A stretch of 64,000 nt of DNA. It comes from Rhizobium terricola (GTDB lineage Bacteria; Pseudomonadota; Alphaproteobacteria; Rhizobiales; Rhizobiaceae). The translations under genes and the position numbers were made by a program. Positions 25,325 to 34,746 of this stretch are shown one piece after another. The DNA lies in NCBI RefSeq assembly GCF_012927355.1, contig NZ_JABBGK010000001.1, positions 798,551 through 862,550 on the forward strand, in the 5' to 3' direction. How positions within the stretch are numbered: the first letter of the stretch is position 1; each line of letters starts with the position of its first letter. Below the pieces are notes generated by a model. It did no database searches and was not told where the DNA came from. It saw nothing but the letters and a program-made list of their open reading frames with translations.

Positions 25325-25930
25325 ATGAGCAGTCAAGAGAAAAGTTTCGAGCGAATCAACCAGAAGAGGAGAACGCGGGCGGAGCTGCTGCGTGCAGCCC
25401 GCGAACTGACCGAAAAAGGCGGGTCGCCATCGGTGGCCGAGGTTGCCGACCATGCCGGTATCTCGCGTGCCACCGCCTATCGATACTTCTCGACACCCGA
25501 CGAGATGATCCGCGAGGCGGTGCTGGATGCGGTGGCCAATAGCATCCGTCTGGAAGATGCCGGTCCCGACACCACGCCCATGCCGGTCGATCAACGGCTG
25601 CAGGCCCTTGTCGGCCGTGTCTTCGCCATGCTCCGGGACAACGAGACGACGTTTCGGGCCTTCCTGGCCGGCACGGTGACCGGCCGAAGCCAGGTGAAAC
25701 GCGGCGCCCGCCGTCTCGGCTGGCTTTCCGAGGCGCTCGATCCGCTGCGTGCCGAGATACCGGCGGCCGATTTCCAGCGGCTGGTCTACGGGCTTTCGCT
25801 GATGACCGGCATCGAAACCCTCGTGGTGCTGAAGGACGTCTGCTCGCTGGACGACGCCGAGGCCGAAGAGGTCACGCTGTGGGCGGCAAGGACGCTGCTG
25901 GCGGGCGTCCTCAGCGCAAGGTCGGAGTGA
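25325..25930 (+). CDS. TetR-family regulator (divergent to cupin)
   Basis: 201 residues. HTH at about 18-65 (RAELLRAARELTEKGG, VAEVADHAGISRATAYRYFSTPDEMIREAV). C-terminal ligand domain not assigned. Start 25325 with GAGG upstream; the extension to 25295 would overlap the palindrome. Its control of the cupin gene is inferred from position. Confidence 0.85.
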   Translation: MSSQEKSFERINQKRRTRAELLRAARELTEKGGSPSVAEVADHAGISRATAYRYFSTPDEMIREAVLDAVANSIRLEDAGPDTTPMPVDQRLQALVGRVFAMLRDNETTFRAFLAGTVTGRSQVKRGARRLGWLSEALDPLRAEIPAADFQRLVYGLSLMTGIETLVVLKDVCSLDDAEAEEVTLWAARTLLAGVLSARSE

Positions 25931-26088
25931 CCCCCACACCTTCGTAAGCCGCGCAGGGCAGGGATCCACTCGGCCCCGAGCGAAGGTGCCGATCCCGTGA
26001 CGCCTGTTCACCGGACGTGGCAACGAGACGTGACATCGAGCGGACCGCCAGGCAGGCGACCGAATTTTCCGCCTCGGCCCGTTATTCC

Positions 26089-26841
26089 CTAGCAGCCGCT
26101 TTCGGCCCGGATCGACTGGATGAAGTTGCGGCCGTCGCGTTCGGTCGTTCTAACCGTCGCCCGGCCGTCGCATCGACCGGCGGTGCTGGTGAAGGTGTAA
26201 CGCACGGCGAACCGATCGGCCCCAAGCGCCTTCACAGACTGCAGGCGCAGCGGTTCGGGGAGGCTTCCGTAGAACCGGCGAAGCGCTTCGGGAGAGAAGG
26301 GGCCGGTCCGCGTCTTTTCCGGGATGACAAATCCGGCGGCGAGCTTGCCGTCACCGGTTTCCAGCGCACGGTAGAAGGCCTCGACCACGGTTTGAGCGGT
26401 GCCGTAGCCGGCCGTCGGATCCGCAGTCTCATCGTCTGGCTCGATCGCGGTCACCCAGGCGACGAGGGGCCGGTGGTGGTGGCCGGTCATGGCGGGCGTC
26501 GGATCGCGCAGGCTGACGGTCACGCGTTCATCGCGCAGCGCCTGCATGTCCCTGGAGGTCTCTTCCGTCTCGACAAGCTGCACTTCGTCAAAGCGATAGG
26601 AGGGATCGGCGAAGTCGGCGTCCCCGGTCAGGCAGATGTCTTCGTCGAGGGTCAGGACATAACCCGGTTCGGGCGTATCGCCCTTCTGGACGTCCTCGAA
26701 GTTCGGAGCGCCGGCAAAGATACGGTGGGTGAGAAGCCCCGTCAGGCGTTCGGGCTCGCCCTTGCTAACGTCGAAGCAGCCGGCAAGCGACGGGCCGCCG
26801 GAAGTGAGAAGGAGGAGGCCGCAGAGGAGCAGCTTGTGCAT
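26089..26841 (-). CDS. Secreted protein with a DUF4431-like N-terminal part
   Basis: 250 residues with a signal peptide (MHKLLLCGLLLLTSGGPSLAG). Residues 20-130 resemble DUF4431: the pattern with GLLTHRIFAGAPNFEDVQKG, PGYVLTLDEDICL and VQLVE is recognisable. The C-terminal half (from about 155) is an alpha-beta domain with YGTAQTVVEAFYRALETGD, a nuclear-transport-factor-2-like start. Function unknown. Start 26841 was chosen because it opens the signal peptide. Confidence 0.7.
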   Translation of the reverse strand: MHKLLLCGLLLLTSGGPSLAGCFDVSKGEPERLTGLLTHRIFAGAPNFEDVQKGDTPEPGYVLTLDEDICLTGDADFADPSYRFDEVQLVETEETSRDMQALRDERVTVSLRDPTPAMTGHHHRPLVAWVTAIEPDDETADPTAGYGTAQTVVEAFYRALETGDGKLAAGFVIPEKTRTGPFSPEALRRFYGSLPEPLRLQSVKALGADRFAVRYTFTSTAGRCDGRATVRTTERDGRNFIQSIRAESGC

Positions 26842-26959
26842 GGCGGGGCCCTGGCGTTCACGAGATCTGCGGAACACTAGCAGAATGGCATTTGCCGGCA
26901 CCAGTCCCAACGCGCGACCGTTTCGACGCCCTGATGCGGTGCTGGCGCCTCGCGTCCGT

Positions 26960-28180
26960 TCAGGCGCGGCGACGGCCAGCGCGGTCCTTGAGGTCTACAT
27001 CGTCTGCATGGCGGACGCGGTCGCGGCCCTCGGCCTTGGCGGCGTAGAGGGCAGCGTCGGCCAGCGACAGCAGGCCTTGCTCCGTCGCGACCTCGTCGTG
27101 TTTCTTGCTGGCGATGCCGAGGCTCGCGGTAATCGCAGCGGGCTTGCCAGGCAGATGCGAAAGATTGATCGTGCCGATGAGGATGCGCATGCGCTCGGCG
27201 ACCAGTCTCGCCGTGCGGGCATCGGTGTTCGGCAGCAGCAGGGCGAATTCCTCGCCGCCGTAGCGGGCAATGACGTCTGTCGCGCGCACACCGCTTTCGA
27301 TCATCGCCTTGCCGACCGCCGTCAGGCAGGCGTCGCCGGCGAGATGGCCGTAAGTGTCGTTGAAGCGTTTGAAGTGATCGACGTCGATCAGCACGATCGA
27401 GAAGGGCTGGCCGCTCCCGTTGGCGTTGGCGAGAAGCTCGGCGAAGCTGCGGTCGAGATGGCGGCGGTTCGGCAGGCCGGTCAGGCCGTCCGTCAGGGCG
27501 TGACGGGCGAGACGTTCGTTGGCGTTGCGAAGCTCGGTATTGGTCTTTTCGAGCTGCCCAAGAAGCTGGGTGCGTTCCATGTCGGCTTCCATCTGGCCGA
27601 GACGCAGGCCGATCAGGCGGCGGAGATAGGCGAGCTGGAAGAGCACGAACATTACGGCGATCGGCACCATCAGGTAGTCGCCCTGGGCGACCGTCATGCC
27701 GAGCAGCATCGACAGCATTAGACCGGACTGGGAGAGCGCCGGCAGCGGCGCCATGTAGGCGCGTGAGCTGGCCGACTGGATCATGACGCAGCCAACGGTC
27801 AGGATCGTCACGCGCGCCTCGGGCGACGCGTCGACGAGCAGCAGGCTGAGGCACAGGCCCCACAGGAAGCCTGAGCTTGCCGCCGCCACCCAGAAGATCG
27901 AAAGCCAACGGTCGAGCGAGGCGTTCGGACCGCGACGGACATAGGCGCGATAAAGGACGTAGCGCGACAGGAGCTGGAGTGCGAGGGCGAGGACGGAGCC
28001 GGCGAGATAGGCCGGCGGACCCATGAGATAGGTGTTGAAGATCGTCAGCAGTATAGCCACGGCGGCCATGACATGCGGCCAAATCTCGAAAAGATCATCG
28101 AGCACAGACCAGCAATAGTGATCGGCGCCGTATTCGCGGCCAATCAGGGATTGCAGAAATGGATTTTGCGGTGCTGACAT
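26960..28180 (-). CDS. Membrane-bound diguanylate cyclase
   Basis: 406 residues. About six membrane helices (residues 30-215), a short coiled coil, then a GGDEF domain. The active-site motif is GGEEF (308-312) and the inhibitory site RxxD is present (Arg299, Asp302), so the enzyme should make c-di-GMP with product inhibition. DGLTGLPNRRHLDRSF marks the domain start. Divergent from the aminotransferase gene. What the membrane part senses is unknown. Confidence 0.9.
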   Translation of the reverse strand: MSAPQNPFLQSLIGREYGADHYCWSVLDDLFEIWPHVMAAVAILLTIFNTYLMGPPAYLAGSVLALALQLLSRYVLYRAYVRRGPNASLDRWLSIFWVAAASSGFLWGLCLSLLLVDASPEARVTILTVGCVMIQSASSRAYMAPLPALSQSGLMLSMLLGMTVAQGDYLMVPIAVMFVLFQLAYLRRLIGLRLGQMEADMERTQLLGQLEKTNTELRNANERLARHALTDGLTGLPNRRHLDRSFAELLANANGSGQPFSIVLIDVDHFKRFNDTYGHLAGDACLTAVGKAMIESGVRATDVIARYGGEEFALLLPNTDARTARLVAERMRILIGTINLSHLPGKPAAITASLGIASKKHDEVATEQGLLSLADAALYAAKAEGRDRVRHADDVDLKDRAGRRRA

Positions 28181-28465
28181 AAGATCGCGTCATTGGTCTC
28201 TTGTGTTGCCCTTTGTTTATTGCGCATTTCTAAACAAATTCCTCCGATTTAAGGGTGTGCGTCAGAAAATCACAGGTGAAATCTGACCATTTTTGACACA
28301 TGCGACCGAAGTATTCGTTTTGTTGCTTCCTTTTGAACTGATCTTGCGCGGATGGGTTTCTCGTCATGGAATTTGTTGCGCGTCACGATAGGTCAGTAAT
28401 GTTGACATATCGAGTGCCCTGTGGTCAGCTTCACGCATCCAAAAAGACCATTCGAGGAAATGCCG
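28181..28465. other. Divergent region between diguanylate cyclase and aminotransferase genes
   Basis: 285 bases, AT-richer than average, holding both promoters. No inverted repeat or terminator could be supported. Confidence 0.4.
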
Positions 28466-29692
28466 ATGCTGAATTGGGACCATATCTTCGCCACGCGTTC
28501 GAGCCGGATGCGGGCTTCCGAAATCCGCGAGCTGCTGAAGCTGCTCGACCGTCCGGACATCATTTCGTTCGCCGGCGGCATTCCGGACCCGGCGCTCTTT
28601 CCCGACGAGGAATTCAAGGCGGCCTATGCCGACATCTTCGGAGGCGAGCAGGGCAAGGCGGCGCTGCAATATTCGGTGAGCGAAGGCTACAAGCCGCTGC
28701 GCGAATGGCTGCAGTGCGAGATGGCCAAGATCGGCGTGCCGTGCAGCGCGGACAACATCTTCATCACCTCCGGATCGCAGCAGGCGCTCGACTATCTGGG
28801 CAAGCTCTTCCTGTCACCGCGCGACACGGCGCTGGTCAACTGGCCGACCTATCTCGGCGCCTTGCAGGCATTCAACGCCTACGAGCCGAACTATGATCAG
28901 CTGACGCTGGGCAACCGGACGCCCGAGAGCTACCGGACGGCGGCCGAGAAGCTCGGCGGCGCGGTGAAATTCGCCTATCTGTCGGCGGATTTCGCCAATC
29001 CGACCGGCGAGACGGTCGACCGGGCAGGGCGCGAGCGGCTGCTCAAGCTGGCCGAGGAGCTCGACATCGCGATCATCGAGGATGCCGCCTACCAGTCGCT
29101 GCGTTACGACGGCGAGCCGGTGCCGCCGATTCTGGCGCTCGAAATCGCCGAGAAGGGCTCGATCGAGGAGACGCGGACGATCTATTGCGGGAGTTTTTCG
29201 AAGACGCTCGCGCCGGGGCTGAGGGTCGGCTTCGTCGTCGCCGCGACGCCGGTCATCCGCAAGCTGGTGCTGATGAAGCAGGCGGCGGACCTGCATTCGT
29301 CGTCGATCAACCAGATCGCCATCGCCCATGTCGCCGAGCGTCATTTCGATGCGCAGGTGGCGAAGATCCGCAAGGCCTACAGTGCGCGGCGGAACGCCAT
29401 GCTTGCGGCCCTCGAACGCTACATGCCCGCCGGCACCGTCTGGACGCGGCCGGAGGGCGGCATGTTCATCTGGGTGACGCTACCGGAGGGGATCGACGGC
29501 GCCGAGCTTCTCGCCCGTTCGGTCGAAACCGAGAAGGTCGCTTTCGTGCCGGGCCAGGCCTTCTTCGCCGACCGCTCGGGCGCCAATACGCTGAGACTGT
29601 CGTTCTCCTGCGCCAACGAGCAGATGATCGACGAAGGCATCAAGCGCCTCGGCCGGCTGGTCGGCGGGGTAGGTGCGATGGCGGCGGCCTGA
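28466..29692 (+). CDS. PLP-dependent aminotransferase (2-aminoadipate/valine type)
   Basis: 408 residues, fold type I class I/II. RSSRMRASEIRELLKLL, SFAGGIPDPALFP and NIFITSGSQQALDYLG are family motifs; the PLP lysine is in YCGSFSKTLAPGLRVGF and the carboxylate-binding Arg in ANTLRLSFSCA. It resembles LysN/AvtA-like multi-substrate aminotransferases without the MocR HTH. ATG 28466 is preferred because GAGG lies eight bases upstream; ATG 28460 is too close. Substrate unknown. Confidence 0.85.
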   Translation: MLNWDHIFATRSSRMRASEIRELLKLLDRPDIISFAGGIPDPALFPDEEFKAAYADIFGGEQGKAALQYSVSEGYKPLREWLQCEMAKIGVPCSADNIFITSGSQQALDYLGKLFLSPRDTALVNWPTYLGALQAFNAYEPNYDQLTLGNRTPESYRTAAEKLGGAVKFAYLSADFANPTGETVDRAGRERLLKLAEELDIAIIEDAAYQSLRYDGEPVPPILALEIAEKGSIEETRTIYCGSFSKTLAPGLRVGFVVAATPVIRKLVLMKQAADLHSSSINQIAIAHVAERHFDAQVAKIRKAYSARRNAMLAALERYMPAGTVWTRPEGGMFIWVTLPEGIDGAELLARSVETEKVAFVPGQAFFADRSGANTLRLSFSCANEQMIDEGIKRLGRLVGGVGAMAAA

Positions 29693-29779
29693 ACAGGGCA
29701 TGGCGCGCCGGACACCCATCACCGGCGGTTATCGAGCCGCCGGGGACGGCCTGCGGGGAGCGGCGGTCCTGCCTATGAC

Positions 29780-31381
29780 TTAAGAGGCCGGATCGCCTTC
29801 GAACGGCAGGTTCAGGTGCCGCGTGATGCCGATCGCCTGCAGGAAGGCCGTGTCGTGGCTCACCACCAACAACGCGCCGTCATAGGCCCGCAGCCCCGCC
29901 TCGACAGCTTCGATCGAGTCGATGTCGAGGTGGTTCGTCGGTTCGTCGAGGATCAGCAGTGGCGGCGGCGACATTCCGCCGACGACGCAGGCGAGGCCGG
30001 CGCGCAGGCGCTGACCGCCCGAGAGATCCGAGACCGTTTGTAGGGCGGCGTCGGCCCGGAACATGAAGCGCGCCAAAGCCGCCCGGCAGGTGTTGTCGTC
30101 GGCGCCCGGGTTGAGGCGTCGGAAGTTGGCGAGGATCGACGCCGAGGTATCTAGCAGCCCGACCTGCTGGTCGAGCATGGCGAAGCCGACCCTGACGCTC
30201 ACATGGCCGGACAACGGCGCCAGCCGGCCGGTGATCAGGCCGAGAAGCGTTGTCTTGCCCACGCCGTTCGGTCCGCAGATCGCGATGCGTTCGGGGCCGG
30301 TGACGGAGAAGGAGAGGTTCTTCAGGATCGGGGCATCGGCCGCGTAGCCGGCGCTTATCTCGGAGACCTCGAGAACGGTGCGGCCGGCGGGGAGGCCGGT
30401 CGATGCGAGCGTCACCGACAGCGGCGCGAGCACTTCGATGCGGGCGCGGGCCGCGTCGGCGGCGATCCGAGCCTCGGATTGCCGGTCTTCCGCCAGCCGG
30501 GCGTTGTTGCCGCTTGTTGCCTCGCTGCGCATCTTCAGGCCGCCGGCCAGGATGCGGGGCATATCCCCCTTCAGCGCCTTTTTCCTTCCGACGCGATCCT
30601 TGCGGGCCTTGCGTTCCGCCGTCTGCCGGGCGCTGCGGGCGAGGTCGTCGAGCCGCCGCTCCGCCTCGTCGAGGTCCTTTCTCGATGCGGCGAGCTCGAG
30701 GGCCTTTCTCTCGCGGTAGAGGCTCCAGTTGCCCCCGTAGCGTGTCACGCCGAGCGACGTCAGTTCGATGATCGCGTCCATCGTGTCGAGCAGATCACGG
30801 TCATGGCTGACGACGATGGCGCCTTTGGGCCAGCTCGCGAGAAGGTCGATCACCCGCTTGCGCCCTTCGCCGTCGAGATTGTTGGTCGGCTCGTCGAGGA
30901 GGATGAAGTCGGGCTCATCGAATACGAGGGCGGCGAGGGCGGCGCGGGTCTGCTGACCGCCGGACAGCGCGGTAAGCGGTGTCCGAGGTTCGGCATCGAG
31001 CCCCATTCCGCCGAGGGCCGTTTCGATGCGGGTTTCGAGTGTCCAGTCTGCTCCGGCCAGTTCGTCGGCGGTGGCGTTCCCGGCATCGGCACGTCGAAGG
31101 AGGTCGAGGGCTTCCCGGGCGCGAAAAAGGTCGGCCACGGTTTCTTCAGGGCCGACCGCGAGCGATTGCCTGAGCCAACCGACGGTACCGCCGACGGCGA
31201 CGGTTCCGGTGTGAGGGACGAGGTCCTGTGCAATCAGCCTCAGGAGCGTGGTCTTGCCCACACCGTTGCGACCGACGAGGCCGGCGCGTTCGGCGGTGAA
31301 GCTGAGATTGCAGTCGGAAAGGAGGGCGCGCCCGTCAGGCGTGGACCAGGCGAGATGGGAAAGCGTGATGGTGGCGGACAT
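29780..31381 (-). CDS. ABC-F family ATPase
   Basis: 533 residues with two ATPase domains and no membrane part. First Walker A GRNGVGKTT, signature LSGGQQTR and Walker B FILLDEPTNNLD; second Walker A GPNGVGKTT, signature LSGGQRLR and Walker B LLILDEPTNHLD. The linker between them is rich in Arg/Lys/Ala, as in ABC-F proteins that act on the ribosome. It is shorter than EttA or Uup. A role in translation or antibiotic resistance is inferred. Start 31381 opens MSATITLSHLAW; the upstream frame has no support. Confidence 0.88.
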   Translation of the reverse strand: MSATITLSHLAWSTPDGRALLSDCNLSFTAERAGLVGRNGVGKTTLLRLIAQDLVPHTGTVAVGGTVGWLRQSLAVGPEETVADLFRAREALDLLRRADAGNATADELAGADWTLETRIETALGGMGLDAEPRTPLTALSGGQQTRAALAALVFDEPDFILLDEPTNNLDGEGRKRVIDLLASWPKGAIVVSHDRDLLDTMDAIIELTSLGVTRYGGNWSLYRERKALELAASRKDLDEAERRLDDLARSARQTAERKARKDRVGRKKALKGDMPRILAGGLKMRSEATSGNNARLAEDRQSEARIAADAARARIEVLAPLSVTLASTGLPAGRTVLEVSEISAGYAADAPILKNLSFSVTGPERIAICGPNGVGKTTLLGLITGRLAPLSGHVSVRVGFAMLDQQVGLLDTSASILANFRRLNPGADDNTCRAALARFMFRADAALQTVSDLSGGQRLRAGLACVVGGMSPPPLLILDEPTNHLDIDSIEAVEAGLRAYDGALLVVSHDTAFLQAIGITRHLNLPFEGDPAS

Positions 31382-31522
31382 GGATATCGGGTCTCCGGAG
31401 GCAAATGCGGGCGGGCTTTGCGTTCGGGAGGAAATCCATGGCGGCACACATCCTGTGAGAGACGAGATCGACCCCAATCTAGTCATCGAGGGGCCGGGTA
31501 GCAAGGCCGGGCGTCAGAAACG

Positions 31523-31552
31523 AGAAAGGCCCGCGTCTAGGCGGGCCTTTCT
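31523..31552. terminator. Terminator between channel and ABC-F genes
   Basis: A 12-bp perfect stem, 31523-31534 with 31541-31552, loop of six. Read leftward it is followed by a modest T-rich stretch. It ends transcription of the channel gene at 31588. Confidence 0.8.
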
Positions 31553-31587
31553 GTCTGGATTCCAGGGACGTCCTTCAGATCAGCATC

Positions 31588-33489
31588 TCATTCCTGCGCC
31601 AGAACGATGACCATGTCCTTCTCGCTGTAGGTCAGCATGTCGGAACGCGACGGGTTGACGGTGACGCCGCCGAGATTGCGGTCGTCCGCGTCGTCCTGGC
31701 GCTGGCGGCGATAGCCGATGGCGATCTCTCCGCGACGGAGGGCGGCAAGCGCGATGGTGAAGAAGTTCACCGGCCGGTCGATCGAGACATAGTCGCTGAC
31801 CGGGCGCATGTAGATTTCTGAACCTTCCTCGTCGAGCAGTTCGTCGAAGATCTGGGCCATGAACTCGTTTTCGGACGCCTGGGCGAGCATCAAGCTCACA
31901 AGCTTGTTGCTGACCACGAAGTCGTCGGCGCGGGTCACTTCGGCCAGTTCGCGGTTGCGGACGTCGGTCATCTCGCTGACCACGTTGATGTGCAGGCCCG
32001 CACCCTCGGCGATGCGCCGCAGATGGAGCAGCGTGATCAGCGTGCGGGTGTCGGCCGACTGCATGGTCATGTGGTCGCTGTAGCCGAGCACGAGCACGTG
32101 GTCGTAGGCGGGGATGTTGAGTGCATCGAGCGCCGCACGGCTCGACGTGTCGATGACGTGGTGCTTGACGGTCATGTTGCCGTTCGGAAGGACGAGACCG
32201 GCAATCTCGTCCTCGAATTCCGGCGTGCTCGCCGCGATGGTCAGCAGCGATCCGGGTGCAACATAGCGTGCGAGTTCGGTGGCAATGATCGTTCCGCGGC
32301 GGTTCCAGCCGAGGATGAGGGTGCGCTCCGCACCGAGCGTGCGCTTGGTCGGCGGCAGGATTGCTTCCTTGGTAAGTTGCGTGTCGCCCGCCCACGGTTT
32401 GATCGAGTCGTCGTCCTCGGCGATGATGACGGCGCGTTCGCCCTGTTCGATGATGCGGTTCGGCGGCGGGTTGAGATGAACCTTGCCGGCGCGGTCGCAG
32501 AGACCGATCAGCGTGCAGTTCTCGTAGGCCATGACACCGGCGGCAAACGGCTTGCCCTCGAGGGCCGGCTGTTCCAGCGTATAGATCTCGCAGCCGTCGA
32601 AATCGAGCAGTTCGGAATAGACGGCCGACAGACCGGACTGACGGCTGGTGTGGACGACGATGCGGGAGATCAGGTCGTCTGCCAGGATCAGCTGCATTTC
32701 CTTGCCGCCGACGATGCGGGCAACTTCGGTGTTCTGCGTGTCGCGGATCTCGGCGGCGATCATGTAGGGTTGCGGGCGACGGTTGGGGTCGTTGACCAGC
32801 GCCAGAACCGACTTGATCACCTGCGAATCCGGGTCCTCGTCTTCGGGCGAAAGCACGATGATCGACCGCGAGGAGTGCGGATTGACGATGTTGAGGTCGT
32901 AGAGGTCCGTCGGGTCGCCGCTGCGGCAGATGATCTTGGTGTTCTTGAGGTTCGCGACCTTGGTGGCGATCTCGTCTTCCATCTCCACCTTGTCCTTGTT
33001 CGCCATGATGACGATGCGCGGACGCTTGCGGCTCTGGTTGGCGATCACCAGTTCGGAGATCACATCGAAGATCGATGCCGACCAGTTGAGGATGATGGTG
33101 TGATCGGATTCGAGGACACGCGAGCGGCCCTTGCGCAGTTCATCGAGCTTGTTTTCCAGGCCCGAACTGATGACACCGATCAAGGCGGAGAAGACGAAGA
33201 TGCCGGCGAGCGTGACCACCAGCGCGACGAGGCGGAAGCCCCAGCCCTGGTCGCCGCCCATGGTGCCGGCGTCGAAGGTGCGCATCAGGGATTCCCATGT
33301 GCCTTCGATGAAGCTCACCGGTTCGCCGCCCTCCGGTGCGATGCCGGTGATCGCCAGGAAGGCACCGGCAAGCGAGATGACCACGAGCGAGATCAGCGCC
33401 AGCCAGCCGATCAGGGCAACCGCGCCGCCCGCCATGCTCTTGTCGAACTCGTAGCGCAGCCGGGCGCGCCAATTTTCGGTTGTCTTCAT
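31588..33489 (-). CDS. CASTOR/POLLUX-like ion channel with RCK-type domains
   Basis: 633 residues. A first membrane helix at about 22-45 (VALIGWLALISLVVISLAGA), a pore-like loop, then a second at about 85-110 (LVALVVTLAGIFVFSALIGV). The cytoplasmic part has two RCK-like Rossmann units beginning at HTIILNWSASIFDVISELV and RTLILGWNRRGTIIATELA. This order is that of the CASTOR/POLLUX/DMI1 family of plant nuclear channels and their bacterial relatives. The start at 33489 is the best guess; 33534 is also possible. Ion selectivity and ligand are unknown. Confidence 0.82.
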   Translation of the reverse strand: MKTTENWRARLRYEFDKSMAGGAVALIGWLALISLVVISLAGAFLAITGIAPEGGEPVSFIEGTWESLMRTFDAGTMGGDQGWGFRLVALVVTLAGIFVFSALIGVISSGLENKLDELRKGRSRVLESDHTIILNWSASIFDVISELVIANQSRKRPRIVIMANKDKVEMEDEIATKVANLKNTKIICRSGDPTDLYDLNIVNPHSSRSIIVLSPEDEDPDSQVIKSVLALVNDPNRRPQPYMIAAEIRDTQNTEVARIVGGKEMQLILADDLISRIVVHTSRQSGLSAVYSELLDFDGCEIYTLEQPALEGKPFAAGVMAYENCTLIGLCDRAGKVHLNPPPNRIIEQGERAVIIAEDDDSIKPWAGDTQLTKEAILPPTKRTLGAERTLILGWNRRGTIIATELARYVAPGSLLTIAASTPEFEDEIAGLVLPNGNMTVKHHVIDTSSRAALDALNIPAYDHVLVLGYSDHMTMQSADTRTLITLLHLRRIAEGAGLHINVVSEMTDVRNRELAEVTRADDFVVSNKLVSLMLAQASENEFMAQIFDELLDEEGSEIYMRPVSDYVSIDRPVNFFTIALAALRRGEIAIGYRRQRQDDADDRNLGGVTVNPSRSDMLTYSEKDMVIVLAQE

Positions 33490-33754
33490 CTTGATGCTCT
33501 TCGCTTCGTCTTTGAAAATGATGTGAACTCGCATTTGCAGGAAATCCGTGGATTTTCAATGAATCTTGCGGAACCAAATGCGGGGGCGTCCCATAAAAGT
33601 CAGCATTTCCAGTCGTTTTTCCGTGGCTGCGCAACACAGGCGTGAGCGGTCGGCCGCCTTTTCCATCCCGAAGTTGCGGCGCCCTGCTGTCACATGACTG
33701 TCAACGGCATGTGGTTATGGATCGGTCCTCATTTGAAAGACGAGGACTTTACTC
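33490..33754. other. Divergent region between channel and ABC importer genes
   Basis: 265 bases, with a PHO-box-like repeat at 33687-33704 on the importer side. No terminator was seen. Confidence 0.5.
33687..33704 (+). promoter_or_regulatory. PHO-box-like direct repeat
   Basis: CTGTCAC (33687-33693), four bases, CTGTCAA (33698-33704): two seven-base direct repeats with 11-bp period, close to the PhoB consensus CTGTCAT-N4-CTGTCAT. It lies 51 bases before the binding-protein gene start. Confidence 0.6.
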
Positions 33755-34735
33755 ATGAAAAACCTGATTTCCGCCTTTTCCGCACTCGTGGCCGTCGGCC
33801 TGATGGTGACCTCGGCCGACGCCGCGAACCTGGTGCTCTACACCAGCCAGCCGAACGAGGACGCGCAGGCGACCGTCGACGGCTTCATGGCCGCCAACCC
33901 CGACATCAAGGTCGACTGGGTGCGCGACGGTACGCCGAAGATCATGGCCAAGCTGATGGCCGAGATCGAGGCCGGCAATCCGGCCGCCGACCTGCTTCTC
34001 ATCGCCGACACGGTCACCCTTCAGCGGATGAAGGAAGCCGGCCAGCTGATGGCCTACAGGTCGCCGGAAGCGGCAAACTACGATGCCAGCCTCTATGACG
34101 CCGACGGCGCCTATTATTCGACGAAGCTGATCACCACCGGCATCATGTACAACACGGCGGCGGCGATGAAGCCGACCAGCTGGGCCGATCTTGCCAAGCC
34201 GGAAGCCAAAGGCCTCGTCGCCATGCCGAGCCCGCTGACCTCGGGTGCCGCCCTCATCCACGCCCAGACGCTGGCCGGCGTGCCGAGCCTCGGCTGGGAC
34301 TACTACAAGGCCCTGCAGGCCAATGGCGCTGTTGCCGCCGGCGGCAACGGTGCCGTGCTGAAGTCGGTCGCTTCGGGCGAAAAGGCCTATGGCGTGGTCG
34401 TCGACTACATGCCGATCCGCGAGAAGGCCAAGGGTGCGCCGGTCGAGTTCGTCTTCCCGACCGAGGGCGTTTCGGCCGTCACCGAGCCGGTCGCCATCTT
34501 GTCGACCTCGAAGAATGCCGAAGCCGCGAAGAAGTTCGTCGACTACGTGCTGTCGGAAAAGGGTCAGGAAGGCTTCCTCAAGCTCGGCTACATTCCGGCC
34601 CGCAACGGCATGCCGGTTCCGGAAGGCTTCCCGGCTCGCGACACCATCAAGGTCCTGCCGATCGACGCCGCTGCCGCGCTCAAGGCGACCGAAGACGATC
34701 TGAAGACCTTCTCGGGCATTTTCGGCACGAACTGA
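33755..34735 (+). CDS. ABC transporter periplasmic binding protein, iron or phosphonate type
   Basis: 326 residues with a signal peptide (MKNLISAFSALVAVGLMVTSADA). The mature protein starts ANLVLYTSQPNEDAQATVDGF, the form of FbpA/AfuA and of the 2-aminoethylphosphonate binding proteins. ADLLLIADTVTLQRM and TTGIMYNTAA are family segments. The typical twin Tyr of ferric-binding FbpA is not obvious. With a PHO box upstream, a phosphorus-limited function such as aminoethylphosphonate uptake is plausible. First of three genes. Confidence 0.85.
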   Translation: MKNLISAFSALVAVGLMVTSADAANLVLYTSQPNEDAQATVDGFMAANPDIKVDWVRDGTPKIMAKLMAEIEAGNPAADLLLIADTVTLQRMKEAGQLMAYRSPEAANYDASLYDADGAYYSTKLITTGIMYNTAAAMKPTSWADLAKPEAKGLVAMPSPLTSGAALIHAQTLAGVPSLGWDYYKALQANGAVAAGGNGAVLKSVASGEKAYGVVVDYMPIREKAKGAPVEFVFPTEGVSAVTEPVAILSTSKNAEAAKKFVDYVLSEKGQEGFLKLGYIPARNGMPVPEGFPARDTIKVLPIDAAAALKATEDDLKTFSGIFGTN

Positions 34736-34746
34736 TCGACCGGTTC

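Noticed and set aside
29722..29743. GC-rich hairpin between the aminotransferase and ABC-F genes as a terminator
   Set aside because: The stem of seven pairs has no T-run, so termination is not supported.
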